Assembly (NCBI RefSeq): GCF_023715725.1 | Contig: NZ_JAMBOT010000006.1 | Coordinates: 248,001-312,000 of the forward strand | Source of the DNA: Paenibacillus pasadenensis | GTDB lineage: Bacteria; Bacillota; Bacilli; Paenibacillales; Paenibacillaceae | Direction of reading: 5' to 3' | Length of the DNA: 64,000 nt | Shown: positions 52,029-61,599 of the stretch, in pieces | How positions within the stretch are numbered: position 1 is the first letter of the stretch | How the letters are laid out: the number at the start of each line of letters is the position of its first letter | Made by a program: the position numbers and the translations under genes | Notes under the pieces: generated by a model | Told to the model about the DNA's origin: nothing | Seen by the model: only the letters and a program-made list of their open reading frames with translations | The model's database searches: none

Positions 52029-53079
52029 GCGACGGGTAATAATGCTTGTCGCTCCCGTCCTCTCCGATTGCGAATACCGAGTAGCCGAGGAAATGGCTGC
52101 GGCCGCGAAATACGTCCCGGTAAGCCTGGAACAGCCGCGCCTGCTCATCGCCGTCAAATATCGAGGAAGGAGAAGGATTCCAGGGCTCCTTAGCCGCATA
52201 CTGACGGGCGGGAAAGCCAAGCTCCGCGAAATAGTACGGTTTATCCCACCGCTCCGTCAGCTGCTCCAGCTCGCCTGCCACATCCTGCTCCCTGTCATAA
52301 ACCTCCGTTCGGCCCAGAGCTGAGATCAACTCGCCAACCGTATTTTCAGGCCGTTCAGCCAGCTCAAAATACGCCGCAACCGATATGAAATCAACCTCCG
52401 CCCACAACGGATTATCCCGTTTGCGCGTAAAATTTGCCCGGCTGGATTCATCCCAAACGGCGGTGTACCACCAGTTCGTTTTAAAGGTGATAAGGCCATC
52501 GTAATGGGTCCTTAGCCCCTTCAACAACTCCACCCACTGGCCGGATTCTCCCTCCAGATGCTCCAGATTGGAGCCTGCGACCAATGCTTCTACCGAGAGC
52601 GGCTCCGCCAGCTCGTCCACCAGCCTGCGCAGCACTTTTTCGTTCCAATTTCGGAAAAAAACGTCCTTATGCTGCGGATTCCACTTCGTTTCCACCTCGC
52701 TGCCGTTGTTAATCCAAGGGTACGGCTCCAGCAGCACCCTCATTCCTTGTTGATGCAGCTTTGGAATCAGCTCACGCGCCTTGTCCAGGCTAGCGGGATC
52801 AAGCTCAAAATCACTGGCGGTCAGGTCTGGAATACGGACAGCTACCGGCACATTAACCGCATTCAGCGACAGCCGTTCGGCATCGGCGAGCACCTGCGGA
52901 ATTTCGTAGTCGACGGACAGATTGCCTGAACGAACCGCTCCGCTTAGCAGCGGCTGCCTGACCTTGTCTCCCCCGCCAGCTCCTTCGTTTTTCCACCACC
53001 AGATAATAGCGCAGATGAGCAGAAGAACAGCGGCCGCAGCAAGTAAAACCGGTTTCTCTCCATGGATGCGGCGCGCCAT
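51997..53079 (-). CDS. Membrane-anchored glycoside hydrolase (clan GH-A, GH113-like)
   Basis: 360 residues: short basic start, one membrane anchor (about 10-28), then a (beta/alpha)8-type domain. KARELIPKLHQQGMRVLLEPYPW, VAGSNLEHLEG (acid/base-type Glu after Asn) and YYFAELGFPAR (nucleophile-type Glu) suit clan GH-A; GH113 beta-mannanase-like members look most similar, but the substrate is not certain. Last gene of the exopolysaccharide operon, 15 bp after the BcsB-like gene; it may trim or release the polymer. Confidence 0.75.
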   Translation of the reverse strand: MARRIHGEKPVLLAAAAVLLLICAIIWWWKNEGAGGGDKVRQPLLSGAVRSGNLSVDYEIPQVLADAERLSLNAVNVPVAVRIPDLTASDFELDPASLDKARELIPKLHQQGMRVLLEPYPWINNGSEVETKWNPQHKDVFFRNWNEKVLRRLVDELAEPLSVEALVAGSNLEHLEGESGQWVELLKGLRTHYDGLITFKTNWWYTAVWDESSRANFTRKRDNPLWAEVDFISVAAYFELAERPENTVGELISALGRTEVYDREQDVAGELEQLTERWDKPYYFAELGFPARQYAAKEPWNPSPSSIFDGDEQARLFQAYRDVFRGRSHFLGYSVFAIGEDGSDKHYYPSQKSVEIIRSW

Positions 53080-53094
53080 TCGCCCCTCTCCCCT

Positions 53095-55263
53095 CTATCG
53101 TTTGCGGTACTTCCTCCAGAGAAGCACGATGCCAAGAATAAGCATAAGCAGCATCGTTCCGAACAGGATGGCGAACACCTTCATTTGCCCCGAGCTAAGG
53201 TTGACTCTATCGCCGATTGTCGGGCTGTCATCCTCGGAAAAATAATGATGCAGCGCCTTTTCCCAGCGGTCGATCAGCGTTGCATTGCCAACCATCTCTA
53301 CGCCGAAGCTGCGCTCCGTCACGTATTTTTCCGCCTGCAGCAAGCTTTCTGAGTCGGGAGCTGTTACCGCCAGTATGCCCGTTCCGTCGCCGGAAGGGGA
53401 GGAAATAAGCTGAACGGACGCCAGCTGGCTGGCGAACTCCGGCAGCAGTCTCCGCTTTTCGTTGCCGACAAAACGCTCGAAGTTTGCGTCAAATCCAAAC
53501 CACAGCTCATGATTGATGGAGCGCAGCAGCTCGCTGTCCTTTGCCGTCCCCGCCACAATCAGATTGAACCCTTTCAACTCTTCCGTTTCCCAAGATTTAT
53601 CCGGCCGAACCTGCAGCGATGCGCTGTTGTCGGTCAAAAAAGAGCCGAGCCGGGCTGCCATGCGCGCCTGTAAGCTCAAGTCCACTCCGTTGACCTGCTC
53701 CGGCAAAATAAAAGCGGCTTCGTTCCAGCGGCCATTTTTGATAAACGGCCATGGATAATGCTCCAGCAGCATAGTGCGTTCATCCTCCGACGGAAGGCTG
53801 ATCGTGGAATCCGGCTCAACATACGCCCAAGGTGTCTGCTCGCCGCCGCGCGCGCAATTGTAGTCGCTCATCTGCAAATCGAACACTACGCTCATGGCCA
53901 AATAACCGGATTGCGCTGCCTGGCTCGGAATCGTCACTTCCCATACGTCCGCGTCCGCCGCCTCAGCGGTTAGCTTTTTGCTGCCGGCAGGAATTCCGTT
54001 TACGTACATAGTCGCGAGCGATTGGCTGAAATTCAGATTTTTGGCGTATTTCAGCTTAAAGCTTGCCTTGGCGCCGGGCAGCACCAGCTTATTCGACGGC
54101 AGCTTCAGGTCAAAGTTCGCCTGCTGTTGGAAAGGTCCCTGCACCTTAATGCCTTGAGGGCTGCCAAGCTGCTGGATCGTCCACCGCTCCCGCGACGCGT
54201 CAATAGCGGTACGGTTGACATTGGTGCCCAAAGGCAGCAGCGCCGTGCTGCCGACAAGCTGACTGGCGAGATCCGGGTTTTGCAGCAGCCGCGCGGCCGC
54301 ATCAAGTGTGGTGTCATCACTGCCGCTCACAATTCCCATCAGCAGTCTGTCCGCTTGAAGCGGCGACAACGCCCGGTACAACAACGGGCCTTCTTCCAGC
54401 CGGGAGAGCGCCTCCTGGGGAAGGGACGGCTTCAGCGCCTCGGGCATCGTGGAGGCCGGTCCGACGTAGATGAGATGATCTTTGCGGTGATTGCCCGCCG
54501 CGATCTCGGAGTAAGTGCCCATATGCAGTCCGCTCAGCCCTTCCTCCGCCGTTACGCCAAGAGCGGCGGCCGTCTGCAGCGCGGCGGCGATCATGACCCG
54601 GGACGGATTGTCCGGCAGCACGATCGAGGTGCCTTTCCCGGTACGGTCACCGGCATCGGGTACAAACGGATAGGGGAACTGGCGCAGCTCCAGCGTCGGC
54701 TTTTCGTTGGCATAGCTCACGTCGAGGTAGGACTGCTCACGGATAAGAACCCAATTTTCGTCCGTCCGCGCGTCTGCGCAAATTCCGACTTCACCTTCCG
54801 CATAGTTAAACGAAATCCTCACCTCGTTGCTTCCGGTAATGAGGTCATCTGCCTGAATAGCCAGATCCAGCGTTCCGCCGGACTCTTCGAAGCGGGATAG
54901 ATCAATGGAATGAATCGGCTTGCCGTTCACCTCTACCGTCAGCGCCGCATCGCGGGACAGGCTGCTCACGCCAAATTCCAGGTGCAGCCGTCCTGAGCGC
55001 AGCTTCCAATGCTCGCTAAGGGTAAAAAAGGCCGATTGAGCGGCATACTGCCCCTGCAGCTTCACGTCGCCGCGGTAGGGAAGACGAATATTCCCTTCCC
55101 CGGACAGCAGCGCGCCGGTAGAGCCGGGTTTGCTCTGCTGCTGCACGGCAGGCGGAGACTCTTTCTGCTGCTTTACGGATGACGCCGCTGCAGGCTGGGC
55201 AATTCCGGCCGCTGCAGCCGTAAGCAGCGACAGCGACAAGATGACGGATAACCAGTTTTTCAT
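53095..55263 (-). CDS. BcsB/YdaN-like polysaccharide synthase accessory protein
   Basis: 722 residues. Signal peptide (1-28), large extracellular beta-rich region with carbohydrate-binding jelly-roll repeats (LSRDAALTVEVNGKPIHSIDLSRF, NEVRISFNYAE, LATMYVNGIPAGS), and one C-terminal membrane helix (LFGTMLLMLILGIVLLW) followed by RKYRKR. This is the layout of BcsB of cellulose synthases and YdaN of B. subtilis; it guides the growing chain outside the membrane. AAGGAGG precedes ATG 55263, 12 bp after the GT2 gene. Confidence 0.87.
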   Translation of the reverse strand: MKNWLSVILSLSLLTAAAAGIAQPAAASSVKQQKESPPAVQQQSKPGSTGALLSGEGNIRLPYRGDVKLQGQYAAQSAFFTLSEHWKLRSGRLHLEFGVSSLSRDAALTVEVNGKPIHSIDLSRFEESGGTLDLAIQADDLITGSNEVRISFNYAEGEVGICADARTDENWVLIREQSYLDVSYANEKPTLELRQFPYPFVPDAGDRTGKGTSIVLPDNPSRVMIAAALQTAAALGVTAEEGLSGLHMGTYSEIAAGNHRKDHLIYVGPASTMPEALKPSLPQEALSRLEEGPLLYRALSPLQADRLLMGIVSGSDDTTLDAAARLLQNPDLASQLVGSTALLPLGTNVNRTAIDASRERWTIQQLGSPQGIKVQGPFQQQANFDLKLPSNKLVLPGAKASFKLKYAKNLNFSQSLATMYVNGIPAGSKKLTAEAADADVWEVTIPSQAAQSGYLAMSVVFDLQMSDYNCARGGEQTPWAYVEPDSTISLPSEDERTMLLEHYPWPFIKNGRWNEAAFILPEQVNGVDLSLQARMAARLGSFLTDNSASLQVRPDKSWETEELKGFNLIVAGTAKDSELLRSINHELWFGFDANFERFVGNEKRRLLPEFASQLASVQLISSPSGDGTGILAVTAPDSESLLQAEKYVTERSFGVEMVGNATLIDRWEKALHHYFSEDDSPTIGDRVNLSSGQMKVFAILFGTMLLMLILGIVLLWRKYRKR

Positions 55264-55274
55264 AAATTCCTCCT

Positions 55275-56537
55275 TCAGAACCGTTCCGTCTTATACCATC
55301 TCGCCTCGCGGCGCAAAATGGCATCTCGGATAAATTGATAAAACCCGTTGACGGCAACGACAAGCCACATCTGGCAATAGGTAAAGTACATAATGGCAAC
55401 GTATCCGATATTGCGCGGACGGCTTTGCCCCTTCTCCATACTGAGCGCAATCGCCATTTCCAGTACGAACACGAGAAAGGCCATCATCCAGAGCAGCAGC
55501 GTATTGCCTGCAATTTTGTATTCGACAAGCCCCAGTATTCCAAGCAAAAATATGGCGTCGGACAGCAGCGCCGAGCTGAGGAACAAGAAATATACCGAGC
55601 AAAAATACAGCAGATCAAAGCGAATATGCTTCGACTCGCGGGTGAACAGCAGCTTGATGTTTTTGAGCAGCACATAGATGTTGCCCTTTACCCAGCGGCT
55701 GCGCTGCTTGATCCAGACCGGAACCGTCTCCGGCTCCTGCTCCCAGGTTACCGACAGGGGCATGTATTGGATTTTGTAGCCGAAGCGGTAGATGCGAAAG
55801 CTGATTTCGGTATCCTCCGCAATTGCGCGGGTATCCCATCCTCCCATCCTTTCAATCAGGCTGCGCCGCACAACAAAGTTTGTGCCGGGTATCGTACACA
55901 GCCCGAATAACTGCCAGCGTCCTGCCTGCACCATCCATTGAAATCCGAGCGTTTCAATATTAATGAATCGGGTCAGCCAGTTTTTGCTCGTATTGCGTGT
56001 GCGGAACTTACCGATAACGGCTCCGAGGCGGTCGTTTCGAACAAGCGTATGCACCAGTATTTTAAGCGCGGAGCGTTCCGGCGTGTTATCAGCGTCGTAA
56101 ACGGCTAGAATCTCACCTTTACTAATTGCGTAACCGTTGTTGAGCGCCCCGGACTTCCCCTTGCCGCCCGTCACCGCATCCGTCGTCAGCACGCGCAAAT
56201 TGATGTCAGGGCGGCTTTGCTGCAGCTCGGCCAAAATATCGCCGGTGGCGTCGCTGGAATTGTCGTTTATGACGATAATCTCCAGCTTATCCGCCGGATA
56301 GTCGAGCGCCATCAGCGCACTGACGGTTTGCCCGATTACTTTTTCCTCGTTATGGGCGGGAATAAGCACGGAGACGGACGGATATTCGTCCAGCGGCTCA
56401 TCCACACGCATTTGAAGTGTTTTTAAGTAATACCGGTAACCTCCCGCAGTAAGCACGATATTGATCAGCAGCATTATCCAGATGCAAATCATGCAGTACA
56501 AAAATAAATAATCAACAACTCCGAGCTGCTGCTCCAT
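55275..56537 (-). CDS. GT2 polysaccharide synthase (YdaM/BcsA-like)
   Basis: 420 residues. N-terminal helix, then the GT-A domain: VSVLIPAHNEEKVIG, the DxD-type VYDADNTPE, AEDTEISFRI (ED general base region) and QRSRWVKGN (QxxRW acceptor motif), with several C-terminal membrane helices. A processive beta-glycosyltransferase like cellulose, hyaluronan or PNAG synthases. No PilZ domain is present, so c-di-GMP control must come from another protein, presumably the GGDEF-like gene upstream. Confidence 0.93.
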   Translation of the reverse strand: MEQQLGVVDYLFLYCMICIWIMLLINIVLTAGGYRYYLKTLQMRVDEPLDEYPSVSVLIPAHNEEKVIGQTVSALMALDYPADKLEIIVINDNSSDATGDILAELQQSRPDINLRVLTTDAVTGGKGKSGALNNGYAISKGEILAVYDADNTPERSALKILVHTLVRNDRLGAVIGKFRTRNTSKNWLTRFINIETLGFQWMVQAGRWQLFGLCTIPGTNFVVRRSLIERMGGWDTRAIAEDTEISFRIYRFGYKIQYMPLSVTWEQEPETVPVWIKQRSRWVKGNIYVLLKNIKLLFTRESKHIRFDLLYFCSVYFLFLSSALLSDAIFLLGILGLVEYKIAGNTLLLWMMAFLVFVLEMAIALSMEKGQSRPRNIGYVAIMYFTYCQMWLVVAVNGFYQFIRDAILRREARWYKTERF

Positions 56538-56541
56538 CCAT

Positions 56542-57960
56542 TCACCTCAAATGTTTTCTGCGGTTGATCTGACGGCCGACGACAAATGCTGCGACGAAAA
56601 ACCCGACGACCAGCACCGAAACGACAAACAGCACCGACATCGTCATTTTAATTCCCTTGTTGACCGTAGACAGCTGATCTCCTGCCGTTTCCGGCGGCAG
56701 ACTGGACGTATCCGGAGGCGGTTCGGGCGGCTGCCATACGGCAGGAACGCCGTCCAGGGTGAGCACGCCTTGGCGCCGCACAAGCTGCCGGTCGTTCCAA
56801 TGCAAAAAGCTGTCTGTCAGAGCCGGATCGGCATACGCGGAGCCTGAACGCAGCTTATCATTCAGAAGATTCCGAAAGCTTTCTTCCGGCATGGACGCAG
56901 ACAGAGCCAGCACGGCTGGAGAAGCATCCGGCAGCAAGCCATGACCGCGTTGCTCCGCTTGGTCCTCAAACGGAACATACGTCCCTTCCCAGCCGCTCCC
57001 GGACTCGTTATCCCGCGTGTAGCCCTGCCATTCCGACTGCTCCACGAACAAGCTTCCATGCCGGAGCACCTTTTCCCACTCCCGATCGAACATCAGATCA
57101 GGCGGTCCGGAAAAACCGGCCGGATAAATGCCTTGCTGCACATAGGCAAGCCATGCCTGCCCGCTTAGCTGCTCCGGCTCGTCGCTGTTCGTTGCCCCGG
57201 TTACCTCATAGCCAGCACGGAACGACTCCCACTCATCCGGCGGCGTCCAGCCGCCGAGTGTGCCGAGCAGCGCCAAGCCCCCGTATTCCTGCAGCTTGCG
57301 CACCGCATCGTAATACCGCTGCATCGATTCCGTCTCCGTGTTAATAAAAATCGGCCGCAGCTCCATCCAGAACGGAATGCCTCGTTCATGCAGCCATTTT
57401 CCTTTGCTCATCAGCTCATCCATATCCAAAAACGGATTCACATCCGTCAGCATGAAAAATTCCGGCGAGGACTTTCCGTTCTCGTCGAGCGCAGCAGCCA
57501 GCTGTGCCTCCGCTGCAGCAAATCCTTGCTCCGTGGTAAGCGCCAGCAGCTGGCGGCCGCTGCCCGGCAGCGAAGACGGAAGGCTTTTCAAAAACTCCTC
57601 CCCGGCTCCGCCAGCCGCTACGATCAGCTCGGCATCCCGCAGCTGCCCCTCCGTAAAATCGCCGCCGCGCACGAGGCTGACTTTCGAATGGGTCCCGCGC
57701 AGCATGCGGTACAGCTCCGTCAGCCGTTCTCTTCCTTCCTGAGTGAGCCATTCCCGGCCGTAAACGAGCAACGCCTCATCCGAGCGTGAACTCGGTGCAG
57801 CCGCCTGCTGTTGTTGAGCTCCGGAAGCTGGCAGCGGCGATTGGCTCGGCTTGACGACAGAGTAACCGAAGACCGGGGATGCGCCAGCCAGCATCATCCC
57901 AACAACGACACCGATTCCGCTCGTCCTAGCCCATCTTTTCCATTTGGACAATCTAAACAT
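56542..57960 (-). CDS. YdaL-like membrane-anchored protein of the EPS operon
   Basis: 472 residues. Signal or anchor helix near 14-33 (GIGVVVGMMLAGASPVFGY), a Ser/Gln-rich linker, an extracellular domain of about 370 residues and a C-terminal membrane helix (MSVLFVVSVLVVGFFVAAFVV) followed by RRKHLR. Position and layout match YdaL of B. subtilis, a DUF2334/deacetylase-like protein. FFMLTDVNPFLDMDEL and FWMELRPIF fit a barrel with metal or sugar contacts, but I see no complete NodB motif set. The start overlaps the GGDEF gene stop. It ends 4 bp before the GT2 gene. Confidence 0.78.
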   Translation of the reverse strand: MFRLSKWKRWARTSGIGVVVGMMLAGASPVFGYSVVKPSQSPLPASGAQQQQAAAPSSRSDEALLVYGREWLTQEGRERLTELYRMLRGTHSKVSLVRGGDFTEGQLRDAELIVAAGGAGEEFLKSLPSSLPGSGRQLLALTTEQGFAAAEAQLAAALDENGKSSPEFFMLTDVNPFLDMDELMSKGKWLHERGIPFWMELRPIFINTETESMQRYYDAVRKLQEYGGLALLGTLGGWTPPDEWESFRAGYEVTGATNSDEPEQLSGQAWLAYVQQGIYPAGFSGPPDLMFDREWEKVLRHGSLFVEQSEWQGYTRDNESGSGWEGTYVPFEDQAEQRGHGLLPDASPAVLALSASMPEESFRNLLNDKLRSGSAYADPALTDSFLHWNDRQLVRRQGVLTLDGVPAVWQPPEPPPDTSSLPPETAGDQLSTVNKGIKMTMSVLFVVSVLVVGFFVAAFVVGRQINRRKHLR

Positions 57961-58795
57961 CAAACTCCATATCCTTCTGTGCCGCGCGACGCAGCGCAAG
58001 CGGATCCTGATTTTCCTCCGCAGTAAACACAGCGATGCCGATTCGCAGCTCAATCCGGACCGTAACCGCCTTGGCCGCTCTTTGCAAATCATACGCATGG
58101 ATGTTTTCCTTGATCCGGTGTTTGACAACCTGGGCTCCGTCCGGATTGCCAAGCAGCAGCAGCGCAAAGGTGCGCCCGTCTTCCAAAATATAACCGGAAT
58201 CCTCGTTCCGCGTGCTGTCGCCGAGCCTCCGCCCAATCCAGGCCACGACATCCTTCATCGCTTCGCTGCCGACGATGCTGCGGATGTCGTCGTAGTATTC
58301 CAAGCGAACAAGCATGACCGAAAGCGGCAGCTCATACCGTTTTGACAGGCTGATGTACTGGCCAAGCACCGCATAAAAGACGCGCGCATTTTCCATCCCC
58401 GTATTTTCATCTATCGTTACATACTCGGAATACCGCTCTCTCATGCGCAGATTCTCTTTTTGAATAGAGCGGATCAAATTGCCGATAACCGCCGTCAGAA
58501 GCGCAACAAGAGGCAGCAGCACAAGCCAGTAATAAACATGCGACTCTATGCCTCTTCCGAGCATGACGCTGCCGTACATGATGTAGCTGCCATAGAAGAA
58601 TATGCATAGCGCCGCTGCCGACAGCGCAATCATCATTCCGCTTAAATAAGAAAGGACCGCGATCGCGAACATGGCGCTCAGCAGGAGTGTATTTTCCAAA
58701 TAGCTGTCCTTGGGGAGCAAAACAAACCAGTTCACCATTCCGTAGGTCAGGACGGCAAGGACGATGATCCAGATGTCGAGCTTTTTCGCTTCCAT
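57953..58795 (-). CDS. Membrane GGDEF-like c-di-GMP receptor candidate (YdaK-like)
   Basis: 280 residues. Four or five N-terminal membrane helices (to about 105), then a diguanylate-cyclase fold. The signature GGDEF is replaced by EDGRTF, so catalysis is not expected, but the inhibitory-site motif RxxD (RNED) sits five residues before it, at the correct spacing to bind c-di-GMP. YdaK of B. subtilis has the same combination and controls an exopolysaccharide synthase. AGGGG precedes ATG 58795. It overlaps the upstream gene by 49 nt and YdaL by 8 nt. Confidence 0.85.
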   Translation of the reverse strand: MEAKKLDIWIIVLAVLTYGMVNWFVLLPKDSYLENTLLLSAMFAIAVLSYLSGMMIALSAAALCIFFYGSYIMYGSVMLGRGIESHVYYWLVLLPLVALLTAVIGNLIRSIQKENLRMRERYSEYVTIDENTGMENARVFYAVLGQYISLSKRYELPLSVMLVRLEYYDDIRSIVGSEAMKDVVAWIGRRLGDSTRNEDSGYILEDGRTFALLLLGNPDGAQVVKHRIKENIHAYDLQRAAKAVTVRIELRIGIAVFTAEENQDPLALRRAAQKDMEFDV

Positions 58796-60276
58796 TTCAT
58801 TTCCCCTGCCTTTTTCCAACGTGATTGGAGCCTCAACTGAAGCTTATACAGAGCGAATACGACTATAATGCCAAACATGAGATCGAAACAGACATCATAG
58901 AGAAAAAGATGTTTGGCCAGGTCAGCATCGCCAGCGCCTAGAAACGAAACGCCCAGCTGCGACAGGCCGATCAGTCCGGGCAGCGCCAGCGCCTCCAGCC
59001 GGAACCGGTCCGCCTTTCGCCCCCGCCGCCATGCTACCGCATAAAAATAGGCTAAACCGCCGTAAAAAATGGCGTAAAAAAGCACGATAAAGCGGAAGCT
59101 CCCGGGGAACAGGTACGGCTTGACGCTGCTCCAGACTGAAAAATAATCCGTTTGGGCGCCCGGCTCCATTCCCGCGCTCTTTTCAAAGTTGCCCATTGCC
59201 TCCGGCCGAATGTAGTAGGCATGGCTCGCCGCCTGATTGAGCTTATCCAGCGCCCGGTCGGCATGGAGCAGATAATAGCGGGCAATGGACAAGTACCCGA
59301 ATTGCGAGTAGAACTCCTGCTGCATCATCTCCGACTCCACCGGCTCCAGCTTATATTTGTCATAATAGGTCGTGCCGGCGAGCACGGAGAATTTCGGGTC
59401 CAGCCCCAGCTCCTCCAAATCCCGTTCCGGATTCAGCGAATTTTGCAGGATGCCGCGTGTGACGGCATGGTATTGGTTGATATGTTTAATATCATCCGTC
59501 ATCAGCAAGTAGGTTAAAACGCTGACGAGCAAAATGACAACCGAACCGGCAAGCGCCAAACGGCGCATGCGAACGGCGCCGTACAAAAATGACAGACGGA
59601 CGCCTAGCAGCGCCAGCAAAATGCCTGCCGGCGCATTTTGCTGCTTCGCTGCTGCGAACAGCGATGCAGCTGCGACCCATCCGAGCAGCCAGCCGGCAGA
59701 TTCTTTGTCCAGCTCCGGCAGGCGCATCATCAGCGCCATCGTGAGCAGCAGCGCCACAAAGGACGCGGGCTCTCCGTAGAAAGAATTGAAATAAGCGGTA
59801 TAACCCGTGTCCGCAAAAATAAAAATGGCCAGAGCAGCTGCAACGCACGCCGTAATAGCCGGCAGCCGTTCCGCAGCTTGCCGCACCGTAAGATAAATCG
59901 CCCCCAGAAACAGCAGCATGTACATAACGGCTAGAAAGCGCAGATCAAACACGTTGTCGCCTGTAAACAAAAAATCGAGCCCGATCGCGCCGCGGATGAA
60001 CAGGGACAAAGAGGAGATAAAAGTCGTGCCGGCGTCATACGGATATTCCCGAATGCCATACTCCCGATTGAAGTAATTAAAATGACGATCCTCATACGTA
60101 TTGTTCAGATCATATAGGCCCGGATTATAGATTTCCCGATAAAAATCGCCGTTGTCGCCCATGCCAATGTAGGGCTTGACAAACAAAGCCCCGATAATAA
60201 CAAGCGCGGCCGCTATAACCGCCACAGCAGCAATTGCGGATGGGTGAATTACACTTCGTTTAAGTTGGCCTTGCAA
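58747..60276 (-). CDS. Polytopic glycan-biosynthesis protein (WsfD-like transferase candidate)
   Basis: 509 residues from TTG 60276, with GGAGG 7 nt upstream. About eleven membrane helices; after the first helix comes a long extracellular loop containing IGMGDNGDFYREIYNPGLYDLN, like the acidic first loop of GT-C glycosyltransferases that use lipid-linked sugars. It resembles membrane proteins annotated as glycan hexose transferase WsfD in related Bacillales. First gene of the exopolysaccharide operon. Upstream in-frame starts at 60333 (TTG) and 60294 (ATG) lack a ribosome site. Confidence 0.72.
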   Translation of the reverse strand: MQGQLKRSVIHPSAIAAVAVIAAALVIIGALFVKPYIGMGDNGDFYREIYNPGLYDLNNTYEDRHFNYFNREYGIREYPYDAGTTFISSLSLFIRGAIGLDFLFTGDNVFDLRFLAVMYMLLFLGAIYLTVRQAAERLPAITACVAAALAIFIFADTGYTAYFNSFYGEPASFVALLLTMALMMRLPELDKESAGWLLGWVAAASLFAAAKQQNAPAGILLALLGVRLSFLYGAVRMRRLALAGSVVILLVSVLTYLLMTDDIKHINQYHAVTRGILQNSLNPERDLEELGLDPKFSVLAGTTYYDKYKLEPVESEMMQQEFYSQFGYLSIARYYLLHADRALDKLNQAASHAYYIRPEAMGNFEKSAGMEPGAQTDYFSVWSSVKPYLFPGSFRFIVLFYAIFYGGLAYFYAVAWRRGRKADRFRLEALALPGLIGLSQLGVSFLGAGDADLAKHLFLYDVCFDLMFGIIVVFALYKLQLRLQSRWKKAGEMKWKRKSSTSGSSSLPS

Positions 60277-60378
60277 ACCCGCGCCTCCAGACATGATTAA
60301 ATTGCGTCGAACTGTCACTACATTCGTACCCAATATTAACGCATCATTATCATATGTGGATCAATTAAAACATAAAAC

Positions 60379-60405
60379 AGGTCTTTCGCACATGGCAAAA
60401 GACCT
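60379..60405. other. Intergenic hairpin between divergent genes
   Basis: AGGTCTTT and AAAGACCT form an 8-bp stem with an 11-nt loop in the 217-bp gap between the WsfD-like gene (minus) and the COG0523 gene (plus). Both flanks are T/A-rich. With no gene ending here it might act as a leader attenuator in either direction. No Zur box was found in this gap. Confidence 0.4.
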
Positions 60406-60493
60406 TATTTCCAACATGTACATGCCCGGCTGGTACTACGTGTTCTGATCTTCCCATATATCCCTTAAATAGGACTAGGAGGTGTATGGAACT

Positions 60494-61567
60494 ATGTGCG
60501 TTCCCGTGTACATTATTTCCGGATTTTTGGGAAGCGGCAAAACGACGCTGCTGCTCCGGCTGCTGGAGGAAACCGCGAGGCGGGGAATTGCGGCTGCGCT
60601 GCTCATGAACGAGATGGGCAAAACCGACGTGGATGGCGCTATCGTATCGGAGCAGCTCCGTCTGCCTGTAGCAAAGCTGCTGGACGGATGTATCTGCTGC
60701 ACCAAAAAAAGCGAGGTGGAAGCCAGTCTGCTCGGCCTTGCTGCCGGGCGCCCGGATGTGCTGTTCATGGAGCTTACCGGAGTCGCCGATCCAGGCGAGC
60801 TGAAACAGCTTCTGCAGCCCGGATCGGCCGCAGCTGATGCCGGTTTAGAACTTGCCGGAGTATTTACCGTTGTGGATACGGGCACCTTCTCCGCGTATAA
60901 CAGCCGGTTCAGCTCAGACCGGGAGCTTGTGCGCACACTGCGCGGCCAGCTTACGGCGGCGGATCTCATCGTGCTGAATAAAACCGATCGGGCTGATCCC
61001 TCCGAAACGGCCAAAGTACGCCGCGCCGTGCGCAAGCAGAACGACACGGCTGCCGTATTGGAGGCCATGCGCTGCGATATCGACGTTCGTTCGCTGCTGC
61101 ATGGAGTCCATCCTGCTAGGAGCAAAACAGCTGCGGCAATTACTGAGCGAAGTACGACTTTATCTGATGATCCTTCTCATGAACATAACGGTCCGGCTGC
61201 AGAAGCGCGGAAATCCCCGGATGCTTCCCCGTTTCAAATGGCGAAAACCGGAAGCGAGGGGTTTTCCGGCGGAGCGCTTCGTTCCGTTACGCTTACTTCT
61301 ATGGCAGACCGGCCGCTCCTGCAGGAAAACATGGAGCGGTTTTTGCTCCAACAAGGCGAAACTCTTCTGCGTGCAAAAGGATATTTGAAATGCGGGACGC
61401 AAACATATCTTGTGCAGCACGCGGGCGGACGGACGGAGTGGCAAACATCCGCTTATCCCGGCCAGCCCTATCTGGTGCTGATCGGTCCCGGCCTCGATGA
61501 AGATAAAGTAAAGTCAGACTGGAGCTCCCTTATTGAAAATGGCAGCGCCGCCTCCGTCAAGCAATGA
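60494..61567 (+). CDS. COG0523 (CobW-like) GTPase, zinc metallochaperone candidate
   Basis: 357 residues. GTPase motifs: GFLGSGKTT at 10-18, FMELTGVADPGE and LNKTDRAD (NKxD). The CxCC metal motif is in GCICCTKK near 73. C-terminal CobW_C domain with a long variable insertion after about 200 (Ser/Thr/Pro-rich, with HEHN). COG0523 proteins deliver zinc to client enzymes or serve under zinc starvation. ATG 60494 is preferred to GTG 60482, which overlaps the AGGAGG. Converges on the second COG0523 gene. Confidence 0.88.
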   Translation: MCVPVYIISGFLGSGKTTLLLRLLEETARRGIAAALLMNEMGKTDVDGAIVSEQLRLPVAKLLDGCICCTKKSEVEASLLGLAAGRPDVLFMELTGVADPGELKQLLQPGSAAADAGLELAGVFTVVDTGTFSAYNSRFSSDRELVRTLRGQLTAADLIVLNKTDRADPSETAKVRRAVRKQNDTAAVLEAMRCDIDVRSLLHGVHPARSKTAAAITERSTTLSDDPSHEHNGPAAEARKSPDASPFQMAKTGSEGFSGGALRSVTLTSMADRPLLQENMERFLLQQGETLLRAKGYLKCGTQTYLVQHAGGRTEWQTSAYPGQPYLVLIGPGLDEDKVKSDWSSLIENGSAASVKQ

Positions 61568-61599
61568 CGGGGACATACCGTTTCTGACGTAAGGAGCGG

